Positions 1 through 9,898 of a stretch of 64,000 nt of DNA are shown here, piece by piece (positions within the stretch are counted from its first letter, which is position 1; the number at the start of each line of letters is the position of its first letter). Location of the stretch: positions 1-64,000 of the forward strand of contig JAKLFY010000008.1 of assembly GCA_022710935.1 (NCBI GenBank). The letters run 5' to 3'. Below the pieces are notes generated by a model. That model ran no database searches, had not been told where the DNA came from, and was given only the letters and a program-made list of their open reading frames with translations. The stretch comes from Verrucomicrobiota bacterium. GTDB taxonomy: Bacteria; Verrucomicrobiota; Verrucomicrobiia; Limisphaerales; J093. Made by a program: the position numbers and the translations under genes.

Positions 1-230
1 ATCGGTGCTGCAGGCCGCGTGCCCTCACGCGGCGCGAAGACAGACACCGGTGCAAACGCCGGGTCGGGGGACCCGGCCTACAAGGCAACAGACATCGGTG
101 CTGCAGGCCGCGTGCCCTCACGCGGCGCGAAGACAGACACCGGTGCAAACGCCGGGTCGGGGGACCCGGCCTACAAGGCAACAGACATCGGTGCTGCAGG
201 CCGCGTGCCCTCACGCGGCGGGACTTCTGA
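1..230. repeat. 93-bp tandem repeat, about 2.4 copies
   Basis: The phrase ATCGGTGCTGCAGGCCGCGT recurs at positions 1, 94 and 187, so the period is 93 bp; the two full units appear identical and the third is cut after its first hairpin. Each unit holds two perfect-stem hairpins: GCCGCGTG/CACGCGGC and CCGGGTC/GACCCGG. Reading frames through it are repeat artefacts. A diverged relative with a 90-bp period lies at 63168-63290. The array continues off the left edge of the window. Confidence 0.9.
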
Positions 231-257
231 CGCGGGGTGCACAATCGCTGTTTCCCT

Positions 258-2867
258 TCAGGCCACCTCCGGCCTTTGACAGAAGAGGAACCCGGAAAGC
301 GCCAGGCCGACAGCGATTGCCGCCAGGCTGATCCACAAGGGACGCGAGGGCACGTCGAAGCGGAACTCGACCTCGTGTTCCCCATCCGGCACGGACACGC
401 CGCGCATGAGATAGTTGCAGCGGAGCAGGGGCTGCGGCTGGCCATCGACTGCGACGGACCAATGGGGATCGTGCTTGTCATTCCAGAGAAGCACACTTGG
501 AATGGCCGCATGGGTCTTGAGCCGGATCCTCTTCGGGGCATAGCTGAGCACCTCGACTGTTCCGGGAGCGCTGTTTGTCGGACCCGGAGCCGGCAGCCCG
601 ATTGCCGGCTCGCTGATCACCACGCTCTCGGCGGGGTCGAATCCGGGATTCGTCAGCGTGCGCAGCACCTCATCATCGTTCGTGTTGACCTGCCATCGGG
701 AATAGAGCTTGCCGCGCGGCAGAGCGCCCGTGAACTCGATGAGGGCGAATGGCCCGGTTGTGTTGGTCTGCACCAGGATGGGCCCCCCCTCCCGCTCCTG
801 GAGCAGGACGAACGGCGTATGCACCCGAAACCGTTGCTGGGTCGGATCGAGCCTTTGATTGAGGAAATCGGCCATGCCGCCCATGACCCCGAAGAGGTAA
901 CGGGTGTTGGTGAGTTGCCATTGCCGCAGCAGGCCGGCCTCGCGCTGTGCGGCGAATGCGCCGCGGTACCTGGCGTTCTCGACCGAAGTGCGCGGTTCCT
1001 GGATCACGTCGAGCGACTGGACATTGTAGTACTGGAACTGATGCTGGAGCCACTCGGCGTGATAGAGCTGCTGCAAAAGGGCGTACGCCTCCCCGAGCTG
1101 CAAGGGCGGCATCGCCACCCGCTGCTCGTAGGGCCGGGCGCTCAAGAAATCGATGATCGCGTTGGTTGCGTACCTTTCCCGGTAATTCCAGTAGTAGACC
1201 CAGGGTGTGTTGGCCCGAACCAGATCCGCCAGCATGACCGCCCCCAAAGCAACGGCGCCCCACGACGCGCGCGATCCGCCCAGCACACCGCTCATGATCA
1301 GAATGAACACCAGCAAAGTCAGCGCCAGGAAAAGCACAGACCAGCCCACCTCCGTCAAGCTGAACGCCGCCAGTGCGGGCGCCAGATCGGGCGAAACCGC
1401 CGTGCGCAGGTGATTCTCGAGGTCATTGCGCGAGGCGAAGTAGAGCAGCCAGCCCAGCAAAGCCGATCCGAGCGCCACGGCCGAGAAGAAGCCCCACTTG
1501 CGATCGAAGCCGCGCGCTTGCAGCCACCAGCCCTTGAGGGGGACGCTTGCGGATCTGGCGGCCGCCGAGGTTTTCGCAAAGTAAAGCCGGGCCAGCGCCT
1601 CGAGGCCGTATCCCGAGAGGATGACGAGGCTCAGGCTGAATGGATGCAGAAACTTGATCGGATTGCGAATGGTCGAGAAATAGGGAAGGGCATACAGAAC
1701 TTGGTAGAAGGGCGCATGCTTGCCCCACGCGAAAGCAAGTGAGAGACACGCAGCGCCCGTCCAGAACCAGATCCACTTTCGCTCTTCGAGAGCGAAGGGG
1801 CCGGCGGTGCCGCGTCCCGCATTCGCCGCCCCCCAGAGCGCCAGCAAGGCGACGACCACACCTGCGTAAAAGCCCGAACCCGAGTGCCGCGCCAGAACAC
1901 CCGGTCGCTCCCCGACGCGCCCCCAGTAGTTCCCGCCTCCTGGCGTGTCGAGGCGATAGCCGAAGAGGCCCGGAACGACCGCCCGAAGCGTCTCGACTTT
2001 CGGCAGACTCCACTGGGTGGCGTCCTCCCATCGCTGCGCCTTGGTGCGGGTGTCCTGCTCCATCCCGACCACACCCTTGATCTGCGTCGACACCAGCATG
2101 CTCAACGCCGCGAAGGCGACCACCGCGGCGCACACGGCGACCACTCCGATACGCCCAAGGCCGTGAACCCAGGCCCGCCAGTGCGACGGGCTGCCATGCA
2201 CCGCCTGGAAGAGGACGAACGCGGCAACATAAAGACTGAGAATGGCGCCCGAATCGACCCCTTCCAGGATCGCCATCCCGACGGCAAACCCGCCAACAGA
2301 AGCCTTGAGCCAATCGCGCCCGGGGGTCGATCTGGCAAGGGCCGCGAGGGCGACGAAGATCCACGCCATGCAGATGGTGAGGGTGCCGAGCCCCCAGCAG
2401 GCATAGGAAAAGAAATCCGTGTTCAGCGCCGCGGCCAGAGCGCCCAAAAGACCGACCCAGGGCTTGAACCGCAACTGGCGGAACAACACCCACACGCTCA
2501 GACCAACCATCAGCACGCTGAGAGGGGCGTAAAACTTGGCGAACCCAAGCGGCCCCAGCAGCCAGAACCAGAGGTAGCTGACGTTCGGAGGCATGTTCCC
2601 GCCCCAACTCCCCACCCAGTTCAGATCCCGCCAGATGCAACGGAACCCCCCGGGCATGGACATGGCTTCCGAACTCGTCCCTCCGAGCGGTCCGTCGCTC
2701 GAGAAGAGTATCTTCTCTGGACTGAAGCTGCCGGCGAACAGGAATCCCAAAACCACCAGAAGACAGCCCAGGGTGACGAGCAGCCATGAAACGCCTCGGC
2801 CGGACGGTATTCGAGGCGGTGAATCGGATCGAGATCCTGATCTCGAGTTGTGGACCGTGGCGCGCAT
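258..2867 (-). CDS. YfhO-like multi-pass membrane protein
   Basis: About 869 residues. A short Arg/Ser-rich cytoplasmic start is followed by a hydrophobic helix, a periplasmic loop and then a long series of membrane helices over roughly the first 550 residues. The C-terminal third is a soluble periplasmic region, closed by a final helix just before the stop. The text near the end (LLWNDKHDPHWSVAVDG, then a GEHEVEFRF-like stretch) is typical of YfhO-family proteins, which are implicated in glycosyl transfer to cell-wall polymers in Firmicutes; the role here is inferred only. I chose the ATG at 2867 because the in-frame GTG at 2906 adds 13 residues unlike an N-terminus. It is divergent from the acylphosphatase gene, and its stop lies about 28 bp from the tandem repeats. 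Confidence 0.75.
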   Translation of the reverse strand: MRATVHNSRSGSRSDSPPRIPSGRGVSWLLVTLGCLLVVLGFLFAGSFSPEKILFSSDGPLGGTSSEAMSMPGGFRCIWRDLNWVGSWGGNMPPNVSYLWFWLLGPLGFAKFYAPLSVLMVGLSVWVLFRQLRFKPWVGLLGALAAALNTDFFSYACWGLGTLTICMAWIFVALAALARSTPGRDWLKASVGGFAVGMAILEGVDSGAILSLYVAAFVLFQAVHGSPSHWRAWVHGLGRIGVVAVCAAVVAFAALSMLVSTQIKGVVGMEQDTRTKAQRWEDATQWSLPKVETLRAVVPGLFGYRLDTPGGGNYWGRVGERPGVLARHSGSGFYAGVVVALLALWGAANAGRGTAGPFALEERKWIWFWTGAACLSLAFAWGKHAPFYQVLYALPYFSTIRNPIKFLHPFSLSLVILSGYGLEALARLYFAKTSAAARSASVPLKGWWLQARGFDRKWGFFSAVALGSALLGWLLYFASRNDLENHLRTAVSPDLAPALAAFSLTEVGWSVLFLALTLLVFILIMSGVLGGSRASWGAVALGAVMLADLVRANTPWVYYWNYRERYATNAIIDFLSARPYEQRVAMPPLQLGEAYALLQQLYHAEWLQHQFQYYNVQSLDVIQEPRTSVENARYRGAFAAQREAGLLRQWQLTNTRYLFGVMGGMADFLNQRLDPTQQRFRVHTPFVLLQEREGGPILVQTNTTGPFALIEFTGALPRGKLYSRWQVNTNDDEVLRTLTNPGFDPAESVVISEPAIGLPAPGPTNSAPGTVEVLSYAPKRIRLKTHAAIPSVLLWNDKHDPHWSVAVDGQPQPLLRCNYLMRGVSVPDGEHEVEFRFDVPSRPLWISLAAIAVGLALSGFLFCQRPEVA

Positions 2868-3051
2868 TGGGCGATAGGAATAATGCAGCCCGTCGGGAAA
2901 TTCCACAAAATCGTTGCAGCGCGGGTGTGGGTTGTGGCTTCATCCTGCTGTGCATTGTGGCGGGATGCCCGGATCGGGCGTTCGGGCCCGGCTCGGCCCT
3001 TTGCCGCCACGGGCCACCGACCGCCGCGATGGGCGTTGAGGGCGTCGGAAT

Positions 3052-3333
3052 ATGAATCGGTGCCGACTTCATATCTGGTATTCAGGGCACGTGCAGGGCG
3101 TCGGGTTCCGTTACAGCGTCAGGTCCGTCGCCCAGGGCTACGAGGTCGCAGGCTTGGTTCGTAACTTGCTAGATGGACGGGTGGAACTGGTGGCTGAAGG
3201 CACGCGGGACGAACTCGACGCGTTTCGCCTGGGCATATTGGACTCGGGCCTCAGCGGCCTGATACGAAATGAAGAGGTGGTTTGGGAGCGGGCGGAGGAA
3301 AACCTGCGCGGGTTTGTGATAAGCAATGAATAA
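3052..3333 (+). CDS. acyP: Acylphosphatase
   Basis: 93 residues, the normal size for this small cytosolic enzyme that hydrolyses acyl phosphates. The signature GHVQGVGFR is at residues 12-20, placing the phosphate-binding Arg at 20, and the catalytic Asn is at 38 in LVRNLLDGRVEL. The end has the usual hydrophobic strand (GFVIS). It starts 184 bp from the divergent YfhO-like gene and ends 18 bp before the metallophosphoesterase gene, so the two are probably cotranscribed. Confidence 0.93.
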   Translation: MNRCRLHIWYSGHVQGVGFRYSVRSVAQGYEVAGLVRNLLDGRVELVAEGTRDELDAFRLGILDSGLSGLIRNEEVVWERAEENLRGFVISNE

Positions 3334-3351
3334 CGGGGTTCGGAGTCTTTG

Positions 3352-4074
3352 ATGAAGTTTGCGATTCTAGCAGACATCCACGCCAATTTGGAGGCGCTGG
3401 AGGTTGTCTTGGCCGACGCCAAAGAGCAGCAGGCGACGCATTATGCGTGTCTGGGCGACGTGGTGGGCTACTGTGCCAACCCCAAACAGTGCCTGGATAT
3501 CATCCGCGGCATGGGGATGCCCTGCATCAAGGGCAATCACGACGAGTATTGCTCGATGGACGAGGCGCTCACCGGCTTCAACCCCCACGCGGCCCAGGCG
3601 GTCGAGTGGACCCGCAACCAGTTGACGGAGAATGACCGCAAGTGGCTGCGCGATCTCAAGTACATGCGGCTCGTCGCCAGTTTCTCCATCGTCCACGCCA
3701 CTCTCGACGGGCCCCAGCGCTGGGGGTATGTCTTCGACAAGCTCGCCGCCGCCGCCAGCTTCACCTACCAGAACACAGCCCTCTGTTTCTTCGGCCACAC
3801 GCACGTCCCCATCGCCTTCATCCGGGATAGCGTGGTCCGGGGAGGCACCTACTCCAAGTTCCGGATCGAGCCCGGCAAGAAGTACTTCGTGAACGTCGGC
3901 AGCGTCGGCCAATCGCGCGACGGCGTCCCCCGAGCGACCTACGTGATCTACGACATGGCCGAGGGGTCCATCGAGTTGCGTCGGTTGGAATACGACATGG
4001 CGAAGACGCAGGAGAAGATCCTCGCGGCCGGTCTGCCTCGGCGGTTGGCGGATCGCCTGAACGAGGGGCGTTGA
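3352..4074 (+). CDS. Metallophosphoesterase, YfcE/diadenosine-tetraphosphatase-like
   Basis: 240 residues. All calcineurin-like metal motifs are present: ADIHAN near residues 7-12, LGDVVGYCANP near 34-44, KGNHD near 62-66, and a C-terminal FGHTHVP. The VVGYCANP text is typical of bacterial homologues annotated as predicted phosphodiesterases; the substrate cannot be read from sequence. Start: a TTG at 3349 lies directly in front of the ATG at 3352, and ATG is preferred. It probably shares a transcript with acyP. The hairpin at 4116-4140 lies 42 bp after the stop. Confidence 0.85.
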   Translation: MKFAILADIHANLEALEVVLADAKEQQATHYACLGDVVGYCANPKQCLDIIRGMGMPCIKGNHDEYCSMDEALTGFNPHAAQAVEWTRNQLTENDRKWLRDLKYMRLVASFSIVHATLDGPQRWGYVFDKLAAAASFTYQNTALCFFGHTHVPIAFIRDSVVRGGTYSKFRIEPGKKYFVNVGSVGQSRDGVPRATYVIYDMAEGSIELRRLEYDMAKTQEKILAAGLPRRLADRLNEGR

Positions 4075-4115
4075 GACCGAGTTCCGCCCCGCCTTATTTC
4101 GGGACAGGCAAAAAA

Positions 4116-4140
4116 AAGACGGCGCGCAATGCGCCGTCTT
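4116..4140 (-). terminator. Intrinsic terminator of the Gfo/Idh/MocA gene
   Basis: A perfect 10-bp stem (AAGACGGCGC with GCGCCGTCTT) around a 5-nt loop. An A-tract directly on its left (4111-4117) becomes a U-tract when read on the minus strand, so the main direction is minus, ending the oxidoreductase transcript. On the plus strand only a weak T-rich stretch follows, so it may act partly in both directions. Confidence 0.85.
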
Positions 4141-4164
4141 GCTGTTTCTCGGCAAGGGTGCGAA

Positions 4165-5352
4165 TCAGATCGGTTTGGGCATCGTGGTCCAGGCGCCCTT
4201 CTTCTTGCTGCTCTTCACGCACGCGTCGATGAAGGCGATTCCCGTCCAGCCATCCTCGATGTTCGCGTACTTGGCGCCGTCGCACTTGAAAGCTGCGCCC
4301 GCCTGATACTTGCGCACGTCTTCCTCGAAACACCGGTGGAGCCGGGCGAATGCATCGTGGAACGCCTCCGGGTGGCCCGATGGAATCGTCGGCTCCGCCA
4401 TGAGGCTGGCAGGGACGTCCTTGGGCAGGAACCCGTCGCCCGGGGTGACCGCTCCGCGCCAGTAGACGCGATCCGGCTGATTGGAGAGGTGGATGGTCAG
4501 ACATTCGGGATCTTCCTGGCGCCACCGCAGCGTGCCTTTGGTGCCGTTGATCTCGATTCCCAGGTCGTTCTTGTGGCCGATGGCAATCTGGGTGGCACGC
4601 ACAAGGGCTTTGCTGCCGTTGCTCAGCTTGCAGTAGATCGTGAAGTGATCATCCAGCAGGCGGCCTTCGACAAACGTCTCCAACTGCGCGGAGACCTGGG
4701 CCACCTCGAGCCCGGTGACGTAGCGGAGTTGCATGAGGGCGTGCGTGCCGATGTCACCGCCGCACCCCGAACCGCCGGCCGTCTTCGGGTTGGTCCGCCA
4801 CACCGCGCCCTGGGCACCGGTGGCCTCGACCTTGGTCGCCAGCCAGCCTTGCAGGTAGTAGGAATCGACCCAGCGCACCTCCCCCAAAAGCCCGGCGCGC
4901 ACAATGTACCGGGAGAGCCGGCTGGTCCAGTGGCCCAGATACGTGTGGGCGACGCCGAAGGGGATATTCCTGGCCCGGACCGCTTTGACCAGCGCATTCG
5001 CCTCCTTGAGATTGACGGTCAATGGCTTTTCGCAGAAGACCGGTATGCCGGCCTTGATGGCCTTCATGGCCGGATCGAAATGGACGTGGTTGGGCGTGAC
5101 GATGAGGATGTAATCGAGCTTCTGGTCTTCAGGAAGGGCCTTCTGCGCCCCGATCATCTCGTCGTAGGACCCGTATCCCGTGATCGGGTACGGCCATTTC
5201 GCCGCTTCTTCGAGCGCAATCTTTGCGTCGGGAAACAGCGCGCCGGCAACGACCCGACGCGTGCCGTCGAAGTGAATGGCTTTCTGATGGGGTTGGGCGA
5301 TGAAGGCGCCACGGCCGCCGCCCACCAAACCGACATTGAGAGGTCTGGGCAT
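4165..5352 (-). CDS. Gfo/Idh/MocA family oxidoreductase
   Basis: 395 residues. An N-terminal Rossmann fold begins with NVGLVGGGRGAFI (residues 6-18), and the family's catalytic-lysine motif appears as CEKPLTVN in the second half of that domain, after ILIVTPNHVHFDPA. The C-terminal alpha/beta domain contains GCGGDIGTHALMQLRYVTG, with the His typical of sugar dehydrogenases. Such proteins oxidise sugars, sugar alcohols or sugar acids with NAD(P). The family is much expanded in Verrucomicrobiota and the substrate cannot be assigned. It is a single-gene unit closed by the terminator at 4116-4140. Confidence 0.88.
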   Translation of the reverse strand: MPRPLNVGLVGGGRGAFIAQPHQKAIHFDGTRRVVAGALFPDAKIALEEAAKWPYPITGYGSYDEMIGAQKALPEDQKLDYILIVTPNHVHFDPAMKAIKAGIPVFCEKPLTVNLKEANALVKAVRARNIPFGVAHTYLGHWTSRLSRYIVRAGLLGEVRWVDSYYLQGWLATKVEATGAQGAVWRTNPKTAGGSGCGGDIGTHALMQLRYVTGLEVAQVSAQLETFVEGRLLDDHFTIYCKLSNGSKALVRATQIAIGHKNDLGIEINGTKGTLRWRQEDPECLTIHLSNQPDRVYWRGAVTPGDGFLPKDVPASLMAEPTIPSGHPEAFHDAFARLHRCFEEDVRKYQAGAAFKCDGAKYANIEDGWTGIAFIDACVKSSKKKGAWTTMPKPI

Positions 5353-5578
5353 AAGGGTGTTCGATCTTTAGTGTTTTGCTTCTTCGGTTCAGCCGAAACC
5401 CCGGAACGGTCTGTAGAGTCTCGCTGAAGCTTGGTGCCCGAGAGTAGCCATCGGACGACGCCGTTCAAGCGTTTTGATTTGGCCTTAATGCGCGCCATGC
5501 CTGGCCTTGCCCCCGGCGACGTCTCCTGCAAGCGGTGCTGAAGCACACGCAGTCCAGACGCTGCACCGAAGCGACCCA

Positions 5579-8500
5579 TCACCTGAGGCGATAGAACTTC
5601 CGCGCGGCGACGGGCGTGATCGGGTACGGGCTGGTCGCCCCAGGAACAGAAGTCCAGGAGCCGAGGACGTCCTCCGCGACTTCCAGCGTCCCCACGCCCG
5701 ACCAGGAGATGGTCACCGCCCCCTCCTCGAATCCGATCGAGAGGCTTGTGGGCGTGGGCGCTTGTGCCCGCGGCGCGCCGACGCGGAAGTTGTCCATCCA
5801 GAACACCCCGCCGGCACCGCCCATGCCGACGGCGCCATTGGAGTACTCAGCATAGATTCCACCCGCGAAGGTGGACAGGTCCACGACGACTTTCCGAGTC
5901 CGGTCGACGTAGATCATCAGTTCGTGCGCCGGTTGGTTGAATTGGACGGCGAAATTGTGCCAGTCGTTGTCATCCACGCCGGTAAAGATGAGGTTCCCAT
6001 CCGCATCGGCCACGGCGGACTCTTTCGAGCCGTTGAAGAGCCCAATCGCCGGCAGGCCCGTATCGGGGAAAGCTGCGTGAGGCGTTCCCGCAACCGAATC
6101 TCGTCGGAAGAACACGCTCAGTGTGTTCGCGCCGAAGATGCCGCCACCCGGGGTCTCCAGGCTGGTGATGTCCAGCCGGTCGGTGGGCAGGATGGCATCG
6201 AACTGCACCAGATAGTTGGGGCGTGAAGCGTAGGCGAAACTGAGATCGCCGCCTCCCGACTGGGCCAGGCCCGTGGCGGCACCGGCGTTTCCCACCGCCG
6301 CATTGAGCAGAATCGGCGCGGTCGAACTGTCGGGCGTGTTGAAACTGAAGCTCGATGCAGGCGTCCAGGTTGCCGGCGGGTTGCCCTGGGTGTCCTCGAC
6401 GGTGTAGGCGCCGGTGCTGTTGTCGTTGTACAAGCCATCCCAACGCACCTCACCGAGGGTAAAGGTGTCGCTGTAATCGAGGGTGCCGATCAACTCGGGC
6501 GGCGGTCCGACCTGGAAATGATCGAGCCAGAAGACACCACCGGAGCCGCCGATTCCCACCGCCCCATTCGAGAAGGCCTGGTAGGCGCCGTCCGCGAAGG
6601 TGGCCAGGTTGACGGTCGTGACGAGCACGCCATCCACGTAAACCTTCAGCACGTGATTAGGTTGGTCGAAATGAACGGCGAAGTTGTGCCAGTTGTTGTC
6701 GTCCACGCCGGTCCGCACGAGAGCGCCGGCGGCATTGGTAACGCCCGTCTCGACGGCGCCGTTGAACAGGCCGATGCCCGGAAGCATTGTGGCCGAATCC
6801 CGTCGCAGGAACACGCTCAGGCTTTCCGCGGCAAAGATGCCGCCGCCAGCCGCGGGCAGGCTGGTGATGTCCAGCCGGTCGGTGGGCAAGATGGCACTGA
6901 CCTGGACGACATAGTTCGACCGCAGCCCGTAGGTGAAGCTCGAGTCGCCGCCACCCGATTGCGCCAAACCCGTGGTCGCACCGCTATTGCCGGTGGCCGC
7001 GCTCACCTTGGCCGGATCAGTGGAAGTGGCGGGGGTGTTGAAGCTGAAGCTGGACGCCGGGGTCCATGTGGCGGTGGGATTGCCGTGACTGTCTTCAACC
7101 GTGTAAGCCCCGTTGGCATTGTTGTTGTAGAGCCCGTCCGTGCGCACCCCCCCCAGGGTGAACGTGTCGCTGTAGTCCGCGGTTCCGATCAGGGCCACGT
7201 CTCGGGCAATGATCCGGATCGGCACCGCGGCGGAGGTGGACTGCGCGCCAAAGTTGTCGGTGGCCACGGCCGTCAGGTCCGCGGCACCCAGCGAGGTGAT
7301 GCCCACCTTCAACTGGTAGGGGCGAGCGGCAACCGCACCCAGCGAGCGGCTCCCAATAAAGAACTCGACGCTGACAATGCTGCCGTCGGTATCGGCTGCG
7401 GTTGCCTTGAGGGTGAATACCGCGGGCGCGTCGAAGACACCGCCTGCTGCCGGACTGTCCAGACTGACGATCGGCGCTTGGTTCAACGAGAAGAGGTCTT
7501 TCAGGTTGTACTTGAGTCGCAGGTAGTCCGTCACGTTCCCCCGATCGGCCTCGGGAAGGACCCGGCTATAGACCAGCAGCTCGGCGAGATCGAGGTTCGC
7601 CCGGCGTGAGTTCAAGGGGCCATCGACCTCACGGCCCAAGTAGATGTCGTTATACTGGTCGATCGCTGTGGTGGGCATCGTGCTCGCGACAATGTGATTG
7701 GTTCTGCCCGTGAGGTAGAACCGCGTGAGCGCCGCCGCCCGGTCCTCCTCGATCTGCCAAAGCTGGTAGGTCGCCTCAGAAAGCGGCGAAAGCGAGCAGA
7801 CGCCCACATCATGCCCGGCGTCGCCATCGGCGTAATGGCTGCCGATCCGACCGTCCTGTCCGAACGCGATCGCCCAGCCCTCATCCACCACCGTGCTCCA
7901 CGGACGCGACCCGATGATTTGTGGGAAATCGCCCTGTGATATCCCGGCACGTTTGCCGACGAATACAACCGTCCAATCGCCATCCAGCGGTTGCAGCGTG
8001 GGATTGTTGAAAATGGCCAGGTAATCATCCACCCCGTCGAATCGCACGACCGGCTTGCCGCCCCATGCATCGGGGACAAGCAGGGGCTGATGACTGTCCG
8101 GCGGGATGGCCCAGGCGTTGTCTTGGTAGGCGTCATTGGCGCTCATACTCTGGTCGTGCCAGACACTCACCGAGCCAGCGCCATCCGCATCGACGCCGCT
8201 GTCGGCCCGGAGCCACAATTGCAGACCATCGGTGGCGGTCAGGGCCGGAGGAACCACGGACCCCGTGGTGGTGACGGTCACCGCAGCGGAGGTGGTCGTG
8301 GCATTCCGATCGTCGGTGGCGACCGCCGTGAACGAAAACGTCCCGGTCGACTGCACACTCATCGGCACGCTGTAGGGAGGCGCAGTGGCCGTTGCCAAGA
8401 GGGTGCCCCCTTCGTAGAAATCCACGCGACGAACGGCACCGTCGGTGTCGTTCGCGTCCGCCGTGAGGGTGAAGGTTGCCGGCACGGCAACACTCTGTCC

Positions 8501-9433
8501 GGGTGCCGGACTGGTGAGCGCGATGGTGGGGGGCACGTTCACGCTTAGCCCCAGGGCATAGGAGGCGTTGAGATATGCCGCCACGCTGGCCCGCTCGGTC
8601 ACGGAGAGGACTCGACTGAAGACGAGGATTTCAGCCAACTCCATATTGGCCCGGCGATCGTCGCTCCCGCCGATCTCCCGGCCAAGGTAGATCGACTCCG
8701 TCTGATCGACGTCGTTCAGCGGCATACTGGTCGCAACCTGTCGGTCGAGATCGAAGTTCCGGTAGAACGACGTCGTGCCTCCCTCGCGGTCCTCTTCGAC
8801 CTGCCAGAGGTCGAAGGCCGCCTGGGAAAGGCCCGCTGCGGACTTCACCCCGGACACATCGTGGCCGGCACTGCCGTCCGCCAGATGACTGGCCACGGCA
8901 CCTGCGCCGTCATAGCAGACCGCCCATCCCTTGTCGTACCCGGCCGACCACGCGCGCGATCCGATGATCTGCGGGTAATCGCCCTGCGACGCACTGAGCC
9001 GCCTGGCGACGAAGATGACCGTCCAGCCCCCGCTCACCGGCTGGAGGCTGGGGCTATTGAGAATCTCAAGGACGTCATCCACGCCGTCGAACCGGATCAC
9101 TGGCTTCCCGCCCAACGCGTCCGAGATGAGCTGGGGGCGTTCGTCGGGCGTGCCGTCCGATCGCGGCGCGGCAACGTTGCCGTTGGGGCTTTGATCCAGC
9201 CAGGCCATGACGGCAGTCCCCTCGGTGGTCACGCCAGCGTCGGCCTTGAGCCAGAGCGCCAGGCCGTCTTGGACCGTCAACTGGGCCTGACCGGTCGCCG
9301 CCGCCAGCAGCAGGCCGAGCAGGACTCGGAGTCGCCCGATACCATGAGGGCGGGCAGCACGGCGTTCGGGTGTCAGGGCAATCGCCATGGAATCGTGTGT
9401 CAGGGTGGGCTGGGAAAGTGATTGGGAATTCAT
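5579..9433 (-). CDS. Large secreted LamG/Ig-like surface protein with two internal duplications
   Basis: 1284 residues. A signal peptide core is visible at residues 31-51 (RLRVLLGLLLAAATGQAQ). The true start may be the internal Met16 (9388), which would give a conventional leader. Domains, by eye: concanavalin/LamG-like module 1 (about 52-300), Ig-like domain (about 301-390), LamG-like module 2 (about 398-652), second Ig-like domain (about 655-745), then two further copies of a jelly-roll module (about 757-980 and 983-1215). It ends in a short domain finishing FYRLR, a frequent C-terminus of secreted verrucomicrobial proteins. Both module pairs are clearly related to each other. Likely secreted and carbohydrate-binding; no catalytic motif was seen. 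Confidence 0.8.
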   Translation of the reverse strand: MNSQSLSQPTLTHDSMAIALTPERRAARPHGIGRLRVLLGLLLAAATGQAQLTVQDGLALWLKADAGVTTEGTAVMAWLDQSPNGNVAAPRSDGTPDERPQLISDALGGKPVIRFDGVDDVLEILNSPSLQPVSGGWTVIFVARRLSASQGDYPQIIGSRAWSAGYDKGWAVCYDGAGAVASHLADGSAGHDVSGVKSAAGLSQAAFDLWQVEEDREGGTTSFYRNFDLDRQVATSMPLNDVDQTESIYLGREIGGSDDRRANMELAEILVFSRVLSVTERASVAAYLNASYALGLSVNVPPTIALTSPAPGQSVAVPATFTLTADANDTDGAVRRVDFYEGGTLLATATAPPYSVPMSVQSTGTFSFTAVATDDRNATTTSAAVTVTTTGSVVPPALTATDGLQLWLRADSGVDADGAGSVSVWHDQSMSANDAYQDNAWAIPPDSHQPLLVPDAWGGKPVVRFDGVDDYLAIFNNPTLQPLDGDWTVVFVGKRAGISQGDFPQIIGSRPWSTVVDEGWAIAFGQDGRIGSHYADGDAGHDVGVCSLSPLSEATYQLWQIEEDRAAALTRFYLTGRTNHIVASTMPTTAIDQYNDIYLGREVDGPLNSRRANLDLAELLVYSRVLPEADRGNVTDYLRLKYNLKDLFSLNQAPIVSLDSPAAGGVFDAPAVFTLKATAADTDGSIVSVEFFIGSRSLGAVAARPYQLKVGITSLGAADLTAVATDNFGAQSTSAAVPIRIIARDVALIGTADYSDTFTLGGVRTDGLYNNNANGAYTVEDSHGNPTATWTPASSFSFNTPATSTDPAKVSAATGNSGATTGLAQSGGGDSSFTYGLRSNYVVQVSAILPTDRLDITSLPAAGGGIFAAESLSVFLRRDSATMLPGIGLFNGAVETGVTNAAGALVRTGVDDNNWHNFAVHFDQPNHVLKVYVDGVLVTTVNLATFADGAYQAFSNGAVGIGGSGGVFWLDHFQVGPPPELIGTLDYSDTFTLGEVRWDGLYNDNSTGAYTVEDTQGNPPATWTPASSFSFNTPDSSTAPILLNAAVGNAGAATGLAQSGGGDLSFAYASRPNYLVQFDAILPTDRLDITSLETPGGGIFGANTLSVFFRRDSVAGTPHAAFPDTGLPAIGLFNGSKESAVADADGNLIFTGVDDNDWHNFAVQFNQPAHELMIYVDRTRKVVVDLSTFAGGIYAEYSNGAVGMGGAGGVFWMDNFRVGAPRAQAPTPTSLSIGFEEGAVTISWSGVGTLEVAEDVLGSWTSVPGATSPYPITPVAARKFYRLR

Positions 9434-9553
9434 GAGTCAGTATACAAATGACTCTGAAAGTGCATAAGCCGTTGTCAAGGCTGGAACTCGCAGCCCGTCA
9501 ATGCGTCAGTGCACAGGCAATCAGATTTCGCATGATGTCTGTTATGCAAGCTG

Positions 9554-9595
9554 GCCCGGTTGCGGTTCCTGGCCAAGCGCGTGAAACAACCGGGT
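9554..9595 (+). repeat. 42-nt REP-like palindrome, copy A
   Basis: It begins GCCCGGTTGCGGTTCCT and ends CAACCGGGT, giving an 8-bp terminal inverted repeat with one G:T-type pair at the outer end. The same element occurs at 47348-47389 and, inverted, at 52690-52731. All three are exactly 42 nt; this copy is the most diverged in the centre. Confidence 0.85.
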
Positions 9596-9707
9596 GGCTG
9601 ACACGCGCGGCGCTGCTCGAGTCGCGCGGCAAGAATGGTCCGAGCAGAGTCTCCTGCCCAGATTCCAACCGGTGATGATTGGCGCGCTGCTGCCGGCGTT
9701 GGTCGGC

Positions 9708-9740
9708 GTGCCGGTCGAGGTGCCGGTCGAGGTGCCGGTG
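9708..9740. repeat. 12-bp tandem repeat (GTGCCGGTCGAG), about 2.7 copies
   Basis: GTGCCGGTCGAG occurs at 9708 and 9720, followed by a partial third unit GTGCCGGTG at 9732. It is noncoding, between REP copy A and the 14-bp repeats. Confidence 0.8.
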
Positions 9741-9898
9741 ATGTTGTCGGTCTGCCCGGTTTGCAGCGAATCGGGGCATTGGTATGAGCGGAGGGTGGCC
9801 CCGGCAGTTGAGCGGAGCTTCCGTCCCGCAGGGATGACAACCCTCGAGGCGGGTCTGCCGAGGGTTCTCAGGCAGGTCGCCAGTCATCGCCCAGGCTC

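Noticed and set aside
1-230. CRISPR-like array
   Set aside because: The units are nearly identical along their whole 93 bp, with no variable spacers and no cas genes.
237-1742. 501-residue plus-strand open frame
   Set aside because: It is the antisense shadow of the YfhO-like gene, begins in the repeats and shows no family motif.
9439-9475. TTGACA and TATACT upstream of the LamG gene as a promoter
   Set aside because: The spacing is 28 nt, too long for one sigma-70 promoter.
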